Source of the DNA: Trinickia symbiotica
Lineage (GTDB): Bacteria > Pseudomonadota > Gammaproteobacteria > Burkholderiales > Burkholderiaceae
Assembly (NCBI RefSeq): GCF_002934455.1
Contig: NZ_PTIR01000003.1
Coordinates: 62,001 to 126,000, forward strand
Reading direction: 5' to 3'
Length of the DNA: 64,000 nt
Shown: in pieces, positions 27,126-36,519 of the stretch
Numbering within the stretch: position 1 is the stretch's first letter
Layout of the letters: each line of letters starts with the position of its first letter
The notes under the pieces: generated by a model
What the model saw: only the letters and a program-made list of their open reading frames with translations
Told to the model about the DNA's origin: nothing
The model's database searches: none
Program-made: the position numbers and the translations under genes

Positions 27126-28127
27126 ATGACAATCAAACGACTCTTTCATGGCATTGCCGCCCAGGCGGCCTTGGCGACACTCATTTCTCACGGCGTCGCC
27201 GCACACGCGGAAACCGTCAACATTGCCTATCAATACGGCGCCGATCCTGCAAAGCTCGCTCAGGCAAGCGCTGCCTACGAAAAGGCAACGGGCTGGACCA
27301 TCAACTGGCGGCGTTTCGATACCGGCGCCGATGTCGTAGCGGCCCTCGCGTCCGGGGACATCCAGATCGGCGACGTCGGTTCCAGCCCGTTCGCCGCGGC
27401 AGTAAGCCGCGGCGTTCCCGTCGAGGCGGTGGCGCTAAACGCAATCACGGGTGGCTCGGAAGCGCTCGTTGCGCGCAACAGCGCGCATATCGACAAGCCG
27501 CAGGATCTCATCGGCAAAACGATTGCCACTCCATTCGTCTCGACTTCGCATTACAGCCTCCTCGCGGCGCTTCAGCATTGGGGCATCCGTTCAGACCAGG
27601 TCCACATCGTCAATCTCGGCCCCACGGAAATCATCGCTGCATGGACGCGCGGGGAAATCGACGCCGCGTATACGTGGGATCCAGCACTCGGCAAGGCCAA
27701 GGAAACGGGACACGTACTCGTCGATTCCACGCAGGTTGGCAAATGGGGCGCGCCCACGTTCGACCTATGGGTTGTGCGTAAGGACTTCGCGCAGGCGCAT
27801 GCCGATTTCGTAAAGAAGTTCGTGGGTGTGACACTGCATTCGATCGCCGATTACCGCGCGAACGGAAGATCGTGGACAAGCGCGTCGGGTCAGGTAGCGG
27901 CCATAGCCAAGTTGAGCGGCGCGAGCGCGGCCGACGTGCCGCAATTGCTCGCCGGCAATCAATACCCGGACGCGAAGGAACAGGCTTCGTCCGCTCTTCT
28001 GGGCGGCGGCACCGCCAAAGCGGTTGCCGCGACCGCGCACTTTCTCCGTGAGCAGAAGAAGATCGACCAGACACTGCCGGACTACAGCACTGCGATCAAT
28101 TCCAGTTTTGTCACGGCGACCAAATGA
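27126..28127 (+). CDS. tauA: taurine/aliphatic sulfonate ABC transporter substrate-binding protein (TauA-like)
   Basis: 333 residues with a signal peptide ending GVAAHAET near residue 29. The mature protein matches TauA in pattern (VNIAYQYGADPAKLAQASAAYEKATGWTINWRRFDTGADVVAALASGDIQIGDVGSSPFAAAVSRGVPVE). The ribosome site is weak, yet the signal peptide supports this start. It is the first gene of tauABC. No TauD dioxygenase or other desulfonating enzyme is adjacent, so the imported sulfonate may be handled by oxygenases elsewhere, perhaps the LLM enzyme at 20-21.6 kb. Confidence 0.9.
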   Translation: MTIKRLFHGIAAQAALATLISHGVAAHAETVNIAYQYGADPAKLAQASAAYEKATGWTINWRRFDTGADVVAALASGDIQIGDVGSSPFAAAVSRGVPVEAVALNAITGGSEALVARNSAHIDKPQDLIGKTIATPFVSTSHYSLLAALQHWGIRSDQVHIVNLGPTEIIAAWTRGEIDAAYTWDPALGKAKETGHVLVDSTQVGKWGAPTFDLWVVRKDFAQAHADFVKKFVGVTLHSIADYRANGRSWTSASGQVAAIAKLSGASAADVPQLLAGNQYPDAKEQASSALLGGGTAKAVAATAHFLREQKKIDQTLPDYSTAINSSFVTATK

Positions 28128-28169
28128 GCGACTCGCATCTCCCGACGCCACCCAGGTAAGGAACCAATC

Positions 28170-28952
28170 ATGGCTGAACTGAAAGCCCAAAACGTGAGCG
28201 TAGTCTACGAAACAGCCCGTGGTGCACTGACAGCGCTCCGGGACGTGTCCGTGTCGGTGCGCAGCGGCGAGATCGTTGTGGCGTTGGGCGCGTCGGGCTG
28301 TGGAAAGAGCACCTTGCTCTCCGTGCTCGCGGGCTTCCAGACGCCGACCTCGGGGACGGTGGCGAAAGATGACGTGGTTGTCACCGGTCCTGATGCAAGC
28401 CGCGGCGTCGTCTTCCAGGACGACGCACTGATGCCCTGGCTCAATGTGATCGAGAATGTTTCGTTGGGCCTGCGGCTACGCGGCGCGGGTCGTGCGGAAC
28501 GAGTGGCGCGCGCGGCAGAAGTACTCGAACTCGTCAAGCTCGGCGGTTTTGAGCAGCATCGCCTGAACGAGATTTCGGGCGGTATGCGTCAGCGCGTCGG
28601 GCTCGCGCGCGCGCTCGCCGCCGACCCGGCATTTCTGCTGATGGACGAGCCGCTTGGTGCGCTTGACGCCCTCACGCGCGAGCGCATGCAGAGCCTGCTT
28701 CTCGAAGTCTGGAACAAGACGAGCACTGGCGTATTTCTCATCACGCACAGCGTCGAAGAGGCCGTGCTGCTCGCCACTGAACTCCTGATCTTGTCTCCTC
28801 GACCAGGCCGCGTGGTTGCGCGCCATCGCCTCGACTTTTCGCGACGCTATGCGCAGGGTGAATCACTACGCTCGATTCGCAGCGATCCCGCGTTCATCCA
28901 GATCCACCTGGAACTGCTCGATCAACTCGTGCGCGAGACCGAAGGAGCGTGA
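28170..28952 (+). CDS. tauB: taurine ABC transporter ATP-binding protein (TauB-like)
   Basis: 260 residues with Walker [10 protein letters not shown], signature [32 protein letters not shown] and H-loop [26 protein letters not shown], all typical of the nitrate/sulfonate/taurine importer ATPases. A GGAA-type ribosome site (TAAGGAACC) precedes ATG 28170. It energises transport for the TauA receptor and TauC permease encoded on either side; the stop codon is one base before tauC. Confidence 0.93.
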   Translation: MAELKAQNVSVVYETARGALTALRDVSVSVRSGEIVVALGASGCGKSTLLSVLAGFQTPTSGTVAKDDVVVTGPDASRGVVFQDDALMPWLNVIENVSLGLRLRGAGRAERVARAAEVLELVKLGGFEQHRLNEISGGMRQRVGLARALAADPAFLLMDEPLGALDALTRERMQSLLLEVWNKTSTGVFLITHSVEEAVLLATELLILSPRPGRVVARHRLDFSRRYAQGESLRSIRSDPAFIQIHLELLDQLVRETEGA

Positions 28953-28953
28953 C

Positions 28954-29820
28954 ATGACGATGCATTTTCCGAACTCCCCAGTTGCCGGGGCACCGGCCGG
29001 ACAACCCTGGAACGACGAGCCTGAGAGCGCCGACCAAACTCGCACCGAGGCACGTTTTCATGCGGGACACGCCGCGACAACTGCGACGGTGGCGATACTG
29101 CTTGGCGCGTGGTGGACCGCAAGTCACTTGCAGTGGCTGCCGCCCGTGCTATTGCCAACGCCCGAGGTGACGCTCAGAAAGCTAGTCGTGCTGTACACCG
29201 ACGGCTTCGACGACGCGACGCTTTCACAGCACCTTTTTGCCAGTCTCGGACGCATTGCGCTCGCGTTCTTTCTCGCGCTCGTCACGGCAATTCCCGCAGG
29301 GATTGCCATCGCAACCAGTCGAATCGCGCGTGGCGCCCTCGATCCCATCATCGAGTTTTATCGGCCTGTGCCACCGCTCGCCTACTTGCCGTTGATGGTG
29401 ATCTGGTTCGGCATTGGCGAGCTTTCGAAGGTCCTGCTGATTTACCTGACGATCTTCGCCCCTCTGACAATCGCCACCGCTTCAGGCGCGAGCCGCGTGA
29501 CGAAGAGCCGTCTTCTTGCGGCGGCGACGTTCGGCGCAACACGTCTGCAACTGCTTTGGTTTGTCGTACTGCCGAGCGCATTGCCGGAAATTCTCACGGG
29601 TGTGCGTATCGCTCTGGGTGCGGGCTGGTCGACGCTAGTCGCGGCCGAACTGATTGCGGCGACGCGCGGGCTGGGGTTCATGGTGTATTCGGCTTCGCGC
29701 TTTCTCGTCACCGATGTCGTGATCGCCGGCATCTTGCTGATAGGAATGATCGCGCTCTCGCTCGAACTCGGCTTGCGCGCGTTGCAGCGCAAGCTCACGC
29801 CCTGGCATACGGCTGAGTGA
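28954..29820 (+). CDS. tauC: taurine ABC transporter permease (TauC-like)
   Basis: 288 residues from ATG 28954, with GGAG 6 bases upstream inside the end of tauB. A 45-residue hydrophilic N-terminus precedes about six membrane segments. The EAA-type loop for ATPase contact reads ATFGATRLQLLWFVVLPSALPEILTGVRIALGAGW. Family hallmarks EFYRPVPPLAYLPLMVIWFGIGELSKVLLIYLTIF match TauC/SsuC. It is the last gene of the operon and is followed by a strong terminator-like hairpin at 29943-29970. Confidence 0.93.
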   Translation: MTMHFPNSPVAGAPAGQPWNDEPESADQTRTEARFHAGHAATTATVAILLGAWWTASHLQWLPPVLLPTPEVTLRKLVVLYTDGFDDATLSQHLFASLGRIALAFFLALVTAIPAGIAIATSRIARGALDPIIEFYRPVPPLAYLPLMVIWFGIGELSKVLLIYLTIFAPLTIATASGASRVTKSRLLAAATFGATRLQLLWFVVLPSALPEILTGVRIALGAGWSTLVAAELIAATRGLGFMVYSASRFLVTDVVIAGILLIGMIALSLELGLRALQRKLTPWHTAE

Positions 29821-29942
29821 CATCGCTCGAGATACCGCAACAATACTCTTTCCTTTCGTGCGATCTCTGGCGGCTCGGTTCGAAAGAGTTTTTCCGATCG
29901 GAGCGTAGCGCACGATTGCGTCCGCGGCAAAAATCATAACCC

Positions 29943-29970
29943 GCAGAGCCGTGCAAGCGGCTCTGCTTTC
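29943..29970. terminator. hairpin terminator between convergent tauC and the FAD oxidase gene
   Basis: GCAGAGCCG at 29943-29951 pairs perfectly with CGGCTCTGC at 29958-29966 across a 6-base loop. TTTC follows on the plus strand, and a T-rich stretch (from AAAAATCAT on plus) follows further along on the minus strand. It lies between two converging genes and probably stops transcription in both directions. Confidence 0.7.
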
Positions 29971-29982
29971 GGATGCGGCAGC

Positions 29983-31386
29983 TCAGATCACCTTGCCCGG
30001 ATTGAGAATGCCCTTGGGATCGAGCGCCGCCTTGATCGCGCGCATGGCCGCAAGCTCTTCGGGCGAACGCGAGAACGGCAAGTAGGCGCGCTTGAGCAAT
30101 CCGATGCCATGCTCCGCCGAAACCGATCCGCCATACGGCGCGAGCATCTCGTAGACAAAGGCGTAAACGTCGTCGTGCGCGACGCCCGGAATCGAATGGC
30201 CGTCCACGGTGACATGCAGGTTCGAGTCGCCGATATGCCCGAAGAAGTAGCTGCGGTTCGAAGGCCAGCGCTTATCCAGCGCCGCGCGGCACACATCGAC
30301 GAACTCGCCGATGAGACCGATGGGTAGGCTCACGTCGAAGTTGACCGGATCCATGCGCGCGGGAAACTCGGCGGTGCATTCGCGCACGGCCCAAAGCGCG
30401 CGTGCATCGGCGACCGACTGCGCCAGCACCGCGTCGCGCACGAGGCCGGCATCGAGCGCCTCTGCCAGCACGGCAAAGAACGCTTCACCCTCGTCTAACG
30501 TATCGAGCCCGGCATGCTCGATCAGCGCATAGAGCGGGTGCGCCGCCGGGAACGGCGAGCGCGCGTGCGCCGTCAGGGCAACGCCGAAATCGAAGAAGTC
30601 CGGCCACATGATCTCGAACGCGCCGATGTCGTTGCCGAACCGAGCGGACAAGGACCGCAACAACTTCACCACCGCATCGTAACCATCGACCGCGACGAGC
30701 GCCGTATGGCGCCGCCCGCGCGGCGGATTCAGACGCAGCACGGCCCGCGTGATGATGCCGAGCGTCCCTTCCGAGCCGATGAAAAGCTGCTTCAGGTCGT
30801 AACCCGTGTTGTTCTTCGTCATCTTGGTCATGGAGCTCAGTACCGCGCCGCTCGCGAGCACCACTTCGAGACCGAGCACCTGATCGCGCGCCGTCCCCGA
30901 CTGGATGACGCGATTGCCGCCGGCATTCGTCGCGAGGTTGCCGCCGATCTGACACGAGCCGCGCGCGCCAAGATCGAGCCCGAGTTCGAAACCCGCCGCG
31001 CTCGCGGCGTCCTGCGCGGCCTGCAGCGTGGTGCCCGCGCGCACGATCATCGTGGCGGAGGCCGGATCGATTTCGTCGATGCCCGCGAACCGCGCCAGCG
31101 ACAGCGCAATATCATCGGCACGGGCGATCGCGCCGCCCGCAAGCCCGGTCATGCCGCCTTGCGGCACCACGGGCTGACCCGCTTCGTTGCAGATGGCAAG
31201 CGAGCGCGCAACCTCATCGGTCGAGCACGGCAGCAGCAGCGCCGCGGGACGCATCGGCGCATGGCCGGTCCAGTCGGTCATCGCCTGCTCGGGTATCGCC
31301 TGACCGGTGCGCACAGCCTCATCGCCGAGCGCGCCGCGCAGCGCGGCGATGACGCGCTCGAGCGTCTTTGACGATGCACCGCTCAT
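29983..31386 (-). CDS. FAD-binding oxidoreductase (GlcD/D-2-hydroxyacid dehydrogenase-like)
   Basis: 467 residues. The N-terminal FAD-binding domain (PCMH type) has VVPQGGMTGLAGGA and GARGSCQIGGNLATNAGGNRVIQSGTARDQVLGLEVVLASG. The C-terminal oxidase domain ends YGGSVSAEHGIGLLKRAYL and ALDPKGILNPGKVI, with the catalytic-region HGIG. Family members oxidise D-lactate, glycolate or D-2-hydroxyglutarate. Its start overlaps the stop of the upstream oxygenase gene (ATGA), so the two are co-expressed. The substrate may be related to what the divergent amino-acid transporter brings in. Confidence 0.9.
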   Translation of the reverse strand: MSGASSKTLERVIAALRGALGDEAVRTGQAIPEQAMTDWTGHAPMRPAALLLPCSTDEVARSLAICNEAGQPVVPQGGMTGLAGGAIARADDIALSLARFAGIDEIDPASATMIVRAGTTLQAAQDAASAAGFELGLDLGARGSCQIGGNLATNAGGNRVIQSGTARDQVLGLEVVLASGAVLSSMTKMTKNNTGYDLKQLFIGSEGTLGIITRAVLRLNPPRGRRHTALVAVDGYDAVVKLLRSLSARFGNDIGAFEIMWPDFFDFGVALTAHARSPFPAAHPLYALIEHAGLDTLDEGEAFFAVLAEALDAGLVRDAVLAQSVADARALWAVRECTAEFPARMDPVNFDVSLPIGLIGEFVDVCRAALDKRWPSNRSYFFGHIGDSNLHVTVDGHSIPGVAHDDVYAFVYEMLAPYGGSVSAEHGIGLLKRAYLPFSRSPEELAAMRAIKAALDPKGILNPGKVI

Positions 31387-32366
31387 GCAGCCGTGCCCCG
31401 CTCTGCCGCGCGCTTCTTGCGGTAGCCCATGGAGTCGTTGATGCGCCCGAGAATATAGTCGCCTGCCGCGACCGGCGCATAGCGCGACTCGGCGGCAGGC
31501 GTGCGGAGATCGACCGGATCGACGACGGCGTCGTAAGTCGGGTCATAGAACGTCGCGATCGAATAGCGTTCGCGGCCCGATGCGTTGATGACGCGATGCA
31601 ACGTCGATCTGAAGCGATCGTTCGTCCAGCGCGCGAGCAAGTCGCCTACGTTCACCACGAAGCTGCCCGGCATGGGCGGCGCATCGATCCATGTGTCGCT
31701 GGCGATTTCGCGCACCTGCAGGCCGCCCACGTCGTCCTGCCACAGGAGCGTGATACAGCCGTAGTCCGTGTGCGGCGCGACGCCGAACTGGTCGGCGTCG
31801 GACTGTGGAGGTTGCGGCGGATAGTAGACCATCTGCGTGCGCTGCATGCGCTTGCCATAACGTGCCGCGAAAAACTGTTCGTCGATGCCGAGGCTCGCCG
31901 CCACGGCGCGCAGCAGATGCGCGCCGCATGCGCCGATCGCTTCGTAATAGCCGTAAAGCACCGGGCGCAACGCGGGCATGAAGTCCGGCCAATTGTTCGG
32001 CCCGCGCAGCGCCTGACCCGCCAGCACGTCGGGATCGTCTTCCGGCAGTTCCAGGCCGATGCTGAAGAATTCCTTGTAATCGGGCTTCTTCGCCTGATAC
32101 ATGGTCGCATCGCCGAGCGAGTTGAACCCGCGATGACGTTGATTTACCGTTGCGCGCCGCTTCGTCTCCACCGGAAACGCGAAGAACGTGCGCGCCGCCT
32201 CGGCGGCCGCGTCGATGACGGTTTGCGGCACGCCGTGGTTCACGATGTAGAAAAAGCCGATCGTGGTGCACGCCTGATGGATTTCACGCCCCGCGCGCGC
32301 AAGTGCGGCGGCATCGCCCTCGATCACGCCGGCGAAGTCGATCACGGGAATTCGGGCAGCGGGCAT
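31383..32366 (-). CDS. isopenicillin N synthase-family Fe(II)/2-oxoglutarate-type oxygenase
   Basis: 327 residues from ATG 32366, which has GAGGAAC 6 bases upstream; the longer reading to 32477 is not needed. The N-terminal DIOX_N segment begins IPVIDFAGVIEGD. The Fe-binding facial triad is visible as HTDYG (His, Asp) and HRVINASGRERYSIATF (His, then the RxS that binds 2-oxoglutarate). The family hydroxylates or cyclises amino acids and small acids. It is the first gene of a two-gene operon and its promoter carries a GTATATAC palindrome. Confidence 0.88.
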   Translation of the reverse strand: MPAARIPVIDFAGVIEGDAAALARAGREIHQACTTIGFFYIVNHGVPQTVIDAAAEAARTFFAFPVETKRRATVNQRHRGFNSLGDATMYQAKKPDYKEFFSIGLELPEDDPDVLAGQALRGPNNWPDFMPALRPVLYGYYEAIGACGAHLLRAVAASLGIDEQFFAARYGKRMQRTQMVYYPPQPPQSDADQFGVAPHTDYGCITLLWQDDVGGLQVREIASDTWIDAPPMPGSFVVNVGDLLARWTNDRFRSTLHRVINASGRERYSIATFYDPTYDAVVDPVDLRTPAAESRYAPVAAGDYILGRINDSMGYRKKRAAERGTAA

Positions 32367-32414
32367 CGGCGGTTCCTCGCGGGTGGGGCGTGCGGCATGC
32401 ACGCTTCTTACGTT

Positions 32415-32422
32415 GTATATAC
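32415..32422. promoter_or_regulatory. GTATATAC palindrome, candidate HutC/GntR operator (oxygenase side)
   Basis: GTATATAC fits the GT-N-TA-N-AC consensus known for HutC-subfamily GntR regulators and is a perfect palindrome. It lies 49 bases before the oxygenase start. With flanks it reads GTATATACCG, the exact inverse of the copy at 32546-32555. Confidence 0.6.
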
Positions 32423-32547
32423 CGCCAAAACAGCACATGCAAGTTGCAATGCAAGGCGTTTTTGTCGGCCTTTTCATTGATCGGCGGACGAGCCCGCATT
32501 AGTGAAACCGAGCATCGCTTTTTTGTTCCCGTACGCAAATTTTCGCG

Positions 32548-32555
32548 GTATATAC
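32548..32555. promoter_or_regulatory. GTATATAC palindrome, candidate HutC/GntR operator (transporter side)
   Basis: Second GTATATAC palindrome, 52 bases before the ATG of the binding-protein gene. Its CG left flank makes CGGTATATAC, so the two sites form a 10-bp inverted repeat across the divergent region, each about 50 bases before one start codon. The GntR/HutC gene at 35728 is the obvious binder. Confidence 0.6.
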
Positions 32556-32607
32556 TGAGCCCAACGCTCGACCACCGCGCCCTCTCGCGCGCCACCGGAG
32601 ACGTCTC

Positions 32608-33435
32608 ATGAAGATGCTTGCAGGCTGGAAACGACATGTACTGATGGTCGCGCTGTGTGCCGCGAGTGCGTGCGCCTACGCTGAGGATCAGCTTGCGAAG
32701 GTGAAGAAGGCAGGCGAGCTCGTCGTCGGCACCGAAATGCAGTTCGCGCCGTTCGACTTTTTGGAGAACGGCCAGCAAGCAGGCTTCAACAAAGACCTGT
32801 TCGCCGAGATCGGCAAGGAACTCGGTGTAAAGGTGCGCTTCATCGACCTGCCGTGGCCGAGCGTGCTGCCCGGCCTCGAAGCGGGAAAGTTCGACATGGT
32901 CGGCGGCCCGCTTACGGTGACGAAGGCGCGCATGGAGCGCTATGCGTACACGCTGCCCATCGCCGATGCCACCGATGCCTTTCTCAAGCGCGCCAACGAT
33001 TCGACCATCAAGCAATCATCTGATGTATCGGGCAAGGTGGTGGGCGGCGGCAAGGGTTCGGCGCAGCTCGATCAGTTGAAGGCCTACGTCGCCACGCTGC
33101 CGAAGCCGCCGGAAGTGCGTGAGTACATCGACAACAATCAGGCGTATGCGGATCTGGCGGCCGGCCGTATCGTGGCCGTGGCGAACTCGATGACCAACAT
33201 CGCCTACGTGGCCAAGCAGCGGCCCGAAACGTTCGCCGTGGTGCAGCCGCCCTTCGGCGCGAAGGTGTACTTCGCCTACTGCCTACGCAAAGATGCGGAC
33301 AGCAAATCGCTCCTCGATGCTTTCAACGCAGCCCTCGTGAAGCTGAACAAGGACGGCCGTCTCGCCACGCTGCAGAAGAAGTGGTTCGGCGTAGCGATGG
33401 ACGTGCCTTCCACGATGCCCGTCCCGAACTACTGA
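32608..33435 (+). CDS. polar amino acid ABC transporter substrate-binding protein
   Basis: 275 residues with a signal peptide ending SACAYAED near residue 25. The SBP_bac_3 fold is recognisable from GELVVGTEMQFAPFDFLENGQQAGFNKDLFAEIGKELGVKVRFIDLPWPSVLPGLEAGKFDMVGGPLTVTKAR. This group binds polar amino acids or opine-like compounds. ATG 32608 is preceded by GGAG. It is the first gene of a transporter operon that ends with a GntR regulator. Confidence 0.92.
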   Translation: MKMLAGWKRHVLMVALCAASACAYAEDQLAKVKKAGELVVGTEMQFAPFDFLENGQQAGFNKDLFAEIGKELGVKVRFIDLPWPSVLPGLEAGKFDMVGGPLTVTKARMERYAYTLPIADATDAFLKRANDSTIKQSSDVSGKVVGGGKGSAQLDQLKAYVATLPKPPEVREYIDNNQAYADLAAGRIVAVANSMTNIAYVAKQRPETFAVVQPPFGAKVYFAYCLRKDADSKSLLDAFNAALVKLNKDGRLATLQKKWFGVAMDVPSTMPVPNY

Positions 33436-33472
33436 AGCACGTTCCCGGATTTTTTTCAGGGAAACCGATGCC

Positions 33473-34123
33473 ATGTTCAGCCTGAGTGTGTTCGCTCAAG
33501 GCGTGCCGCTCTTGTTGCACGCGGCGCTCGCCACGGTTGGCATTTCGCTCGCGGGCCTGTTGATCGGTTTCTTCGTCGCGGTTGCGGTGTGTAGCGCGCG
33601 GCTATCTTCCATCAAGATATGGAAGATGGCGGGCGGCGCTTACGTATTCTTCTTCCGCGGCGTGCCGATGCTCGTGCAACTGCTGCTCGTGTATTACCTG
33701 CTGCCGTTCGTGGGCATCAACGTGCCGCCGCTCGTCGCAGCCATCAGCACGGTGGCGCTCTGCTCGGCTTCCTATGTTGCTGAAATCCTGCGCGGCGGCT
33801 TCCTGAGTATTCCGCCGGGGCAGCTCGAAGCCGCGCAGATGCTGGGGCTTTCGCCGCTCGACATGTTGCGCCGTATTCAGGTGCCCCAGGCGTTCCGGCT
33901 CACGCTGCCCTCGCTGGTCAACGAGATGGTGCTGCTCATCAAGGCGTCGTCGCTGATCTCCGTCGTGGGCGTGGCCGAAATCACGCGCACCGCGCAAAAC
34001 ATCGCAGCGAGCAGCTATCGTCCGCTCGAAGCGTATGCCGCGGCGGGCCTCATCTACTTCGTGATCTGCGGCGCGCTTTCATTTGCCGCGCACGCCGCCG
34101 AATTACGCTTGCAGCACGCCTGA
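33473..34123 (+). CDS. polar amino acid ABC transporter permease
   Basis: 216 residues, the usual size of a His/Glu/Gln-type permease. The membrane segments are typical, with FFRGVPMLVQLLLVYYLLPFVGI and the ATPase-contact loop EAAQMLGLSPLDMLRRIQVPQAFRLTLPSLVNEMVLLIKASSLISVVGV. It forms a pore with the next permease, whose gene begins 10 bases after this one stops. Confidence 0.92.
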   Translation: MFSLSVFAQGVPLLLHAALATVGISLAGLLIGFFVAVAVCSARLSSIKIWKMAGGAYVFFFRGVPMLVQLLLVYYLLPFVGINVPPLVAAISTVALCSASYVAEILRGGFLSIPPGQLEAAQMLGLSPLDMLRRIQVPQAFRLTLPSLVNEMVLLIKASSLISVVGVAEITRTAQNIAASSYRPLEAYAAAGLIYFVICGALSFAAHAAELRLQHA

Positions 34124-34133
34124 GACGGTCGAC

Positions 34134-34796
34134 ATGCAGCAATTCGATCCCACCATTCTCACGCACAATCTACCCGCCATCGGCGCGGGATTCGCGACGA
34201 CGCTCGGCACGTGGGTGGTCGGTGTCGCGCTCGGCATCGTCATCGGTTTCTTGATCGCGCTCGCGCACCTCTTTTGCGGACGATGGGTGCGCGGCGCGCT
34301 GCGCGTCTATATCGAGCTCTTTCGCGGCACGCCGTTTCTCGTGCAGCTCTTTCTGCTCTATTACGGTGGGCCCTCGTTCGGCCTTACGCTCGAGCCGCTC
34401 ACCGCCGGCGTTCTCGGCCTCGGGCTCTATGGCAGCGCGTATTTCGCCGAGGCCTTCCGCTCGGGCTTCGGGGCGGTGCCTCGTGGCCATCTGGAAGCGG
34501 CGTCGTGTCTCGGCCTCACGCGCTGGCAGACCGTTCGGCGCATCCAGATTCCCCAGATGCTGGTGCTGATCGTGCCCGCGTTGATCAACCTCATCATCGT
34601 GCTCAGCAAGGAAACGGCAGTGCTCTCCATCGTCACCGTGCCGGAGCTGACGTTCGTGCTGACGGGCATCGGTTCGGCGACGTTCGCATTCGTCGAGACC
34701 TTGCTTGCACTGTGCGTCTGCTATCTCGTGCTCGTCGAGCTTGCCTCGCGCGCCGGGATCTGGGTCGAAGCACGCGTGACCCGCTTTCTTGCTTGA
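34134..34796 (+). CDS. polar amino acid ABC transporter permease
   Basis: 220 residues from ATG 34134. Sequence [24 protein letters not shown] and [49 protein letters not shown] are hallmarks of HisM/GlnP-type permeases. No strong ribosome site precedes it, so translation may be coupled to the upstream permease gene. Confidence 0.92.
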   Translation: MQQFDPTILTHNLPAIGAGFATTLGTWVVGVALGIVIGFLIALAHLFCGRWVRGALRVYIELFRGTPFLVQLFLLYYGGPSFGLTLEPLTAGVLGLGLYGSAYFAEAFRSGFGAVPRGHLEAASCLGLTRWQTVRRIQIPQMLVLIVPALINLIIVLSKETAVLSIVTVPELTFVLTGIGSATFAFVETLLALCVCYLVLVELASRAGIWVEARVTRFLA

Positions 34797-34816
34797 ACGT
34801 ATCGGACTCGCCTGCC

Positions 34817-35686
34817 ATGATCGATTCCCCGCTTTCTCCCTCCGAAGTCAACGAGGGGCCGATCTTCGTGAATGCGTCCGTTGCGCCGCTCGTGGAAGTG
34901 CGCGGCTTGCATAAGCGCTTCAACGAAACCGAAGTACTGCGCGGCATCGATCTCGACATCGGCAAGTCGGAAGTCGTCTGCGTGATCGGCCCTTCAGGCT
35001 CGGGCAAGAGCACGCTGCTGCGCTGTCTCGCCGGGCTCGAAACCTATGATGAAGGCGAAGTGCGCATCGAAGGCGAACTGCTCGGATACCGCGAGCGACA
35101 CGGGCGGCGCGTACGCGCATCGAGCGCAGAGATCAATCGCGTGCGGCGCAATATCGGCATGGTGTTTCAGCAGTTCAATCTATGGCCTCACATGAGCGCG
35201 CTCGACAATGTAATGGAGGCGCTGCTGCGCGTGCGGCGGTTCTCGCGCCACGAGGCGCGTGCGCGCGCCGACCTGATGCTCGAGACGGTCGGCCTGTCGC
35301 ACAAGGGCGATGCTTATCCGGCGAAGCTGTCCGGCGGCCAACAGCAGCGCGTGGCGATCGCGCGCGCGCTCGCGATGGAGCCGCACATCATGCTCTTCGA
35401 TGAACCGACTTCGGCGCTCGATCCCGAGCTCGTCGGTGAAGTTTTGCAGGTGATGAAGCAGCTCGCGCGCGATGGCATGACAATGGCCGTCGTCACGCAC
35501 GAAATGGGTTTTGCGGCGCAGGTGGCGGACAAGGTCGTGTTCATCGATCAAGGGCGCATCGCGGTGCAAGGCAAGCCGCGCGAAGTATTCCACGACGCGA
35601 AGCATCCGCGCCTGCGCCAGTTTCTGCAGAACTACTTCGATCGCAATGCGTTCTGGTCGCGGGGCGCGCAAGACGAGCCCGCTTGA
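34817..35686 (+). CDS. polar amino acid ABC transporter ATP-binding protein
   Basis: 289 residues from ATG 34817. It has Walker [10 protein letters not shown], signature [43 protein letters not shown], and the H-loop [23 protein letters not shown] of GlnQ/HisP ATPases. A 30-residue N-terminal extension rich in Ser, Pro and Glu precedes the domain, longer than usual. It energises the two permeases encoded upstream. Confidence 0.93.
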   Translation: MIDSPLSPSEVNEGPIFVNASVAPLVEVRGLHKRFNETEVLRGIDLDIGKSEVVCVIGPSGSGKSTLLRCLAGLETYDEGEVRIEGELLGYRERHGRRVRASSAEINRVRRNIGMVFQQFNLWPHMSALDNVMEALLRVRRFSRHEARARADLMLETVGLSHKGDAYPAKLSGGQQQRVAIARALAMEPHIMLFDEPTSALDPELVGEVLQVMKQLARDGMTMAVVTHEMGFAAQVADKVVFIDQGRIAVQGKPREVFHDAKHPRLRQFLQNYFDRNAFWSRGAQDEPA

Positions 35687-35727
35687 TGATGTCTGCCACG
35701 CTACCCCGAAGAGCGAGGAGACCAGGC

Positions 35728-36510
35728 ATGCCGGCACCGACGTCGGTGAAGCCCACCCCCACCGCGGACAATGCAGGCGAGTCCGACATGCCGATGGCGC
35801 GCTACGCGCGGGTCAAAAGCTTCATTCGCGGAAAGATCGAATCGGGTGCCTGGCAACCCGGAGACCGCATTCCCTCCGAGCTGGATCTCGTCGAATCGCT
35901 CGGCGTCTCGCGAATGACGATCAACCGCGCGCTGCGAGAGCTGACCGGGGAAGGATGGATCACGCGGCATTCGGGCGTGGGCACTTTCGTGGCCGAGGCA
36001 AAGCCGCAGTCGACGCTGCTCATGATCGCGCATATCGGCGAGGAAATTCGCGCGCGGGGTCATGAATATGACTACCAGACTGTGGTCGCGCAACGCGAGA
36101 GCGCGCCGCTCGCCGTCTCGAACGCGCTCGGCTTGCCGCCCAGTTCATCCGTGTTTCATCTGATCGGCGTTCATCGCGAGAATGGCGTGCCGGTGCGGCT
36201 CGAGGATCGCTATGTGAACCCAGCTGCCGTGCCGGATTTCCTGGAGCAGGACTTCAATGCGATGCAGCCATCGGAGTACCTCTCCGCGACCCTGCCCGCG
36301 CACGAGATCGAGCACGTCGTCGATGCTTGCCTGCCGACGCGCGCCGAAGCGACGCTGCTCGAAATCAGCCTTGATGAGCCATGCCTCGTGCTCGTGAGAC
36401 GCACGTGGATGACCGGCGCGGCAGTGACGTTCGCACGTTTCGTGCATCCGGGTTCGAGATATCGGCTCGGGTGTCGCTTTCGGCCGGGAGATGCGCGGTT
36501 TCAGGGATGA
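35728..36510 (+). CDS. GntR-family regulator, HutC subfamily (UTRA domain)
   Basis: 260 residues from ATG 35728, with GCGAGGAG 7 bases upstream; ATG 35686 overlapping the ATPase stop is an alternative. Residues about 24-90 form a GntR winged helix (YARVKSFIRGKIESGAWQPGDRIPSELDLVESLGVSRMTINRALRELTGEGWI). The rest is a UTRA ligand domain like HutC (RVHRENGVPVRLEDRYVNP-type segment, C-terminal RFVHPGSRYRLGCRF). It is the last gene of the transporter operon. Two GTATATAC sites in the 32.4-32.6 kb promoter region fit its subfamily consensus. Confidence 0.9.
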   Translation: MPAPTSVKPTPTADNAGESDMPMARYARVKSFIRGKIESGAWQPGDRIPSELDLVESLGVSRMTINRALRELTGEGWITRHSGVGTFVAEAKPQSTLLMIAHIGEEIRARGHEYDYQTVVAQRESAPLAVSNALGLPPSSSVFHLIGVHRENGVPVRLEDRYVNPAAVPDFLEQDFNAMQPSEYLSATLPAHEIEHVVDACLPTRAEATLLEISLDEPCLVLVRRTWMTGAAVTFARFVHPGSRYRLGCRFRPGDARFQG

Positions 36511-36519
36511 TGACGCCAG

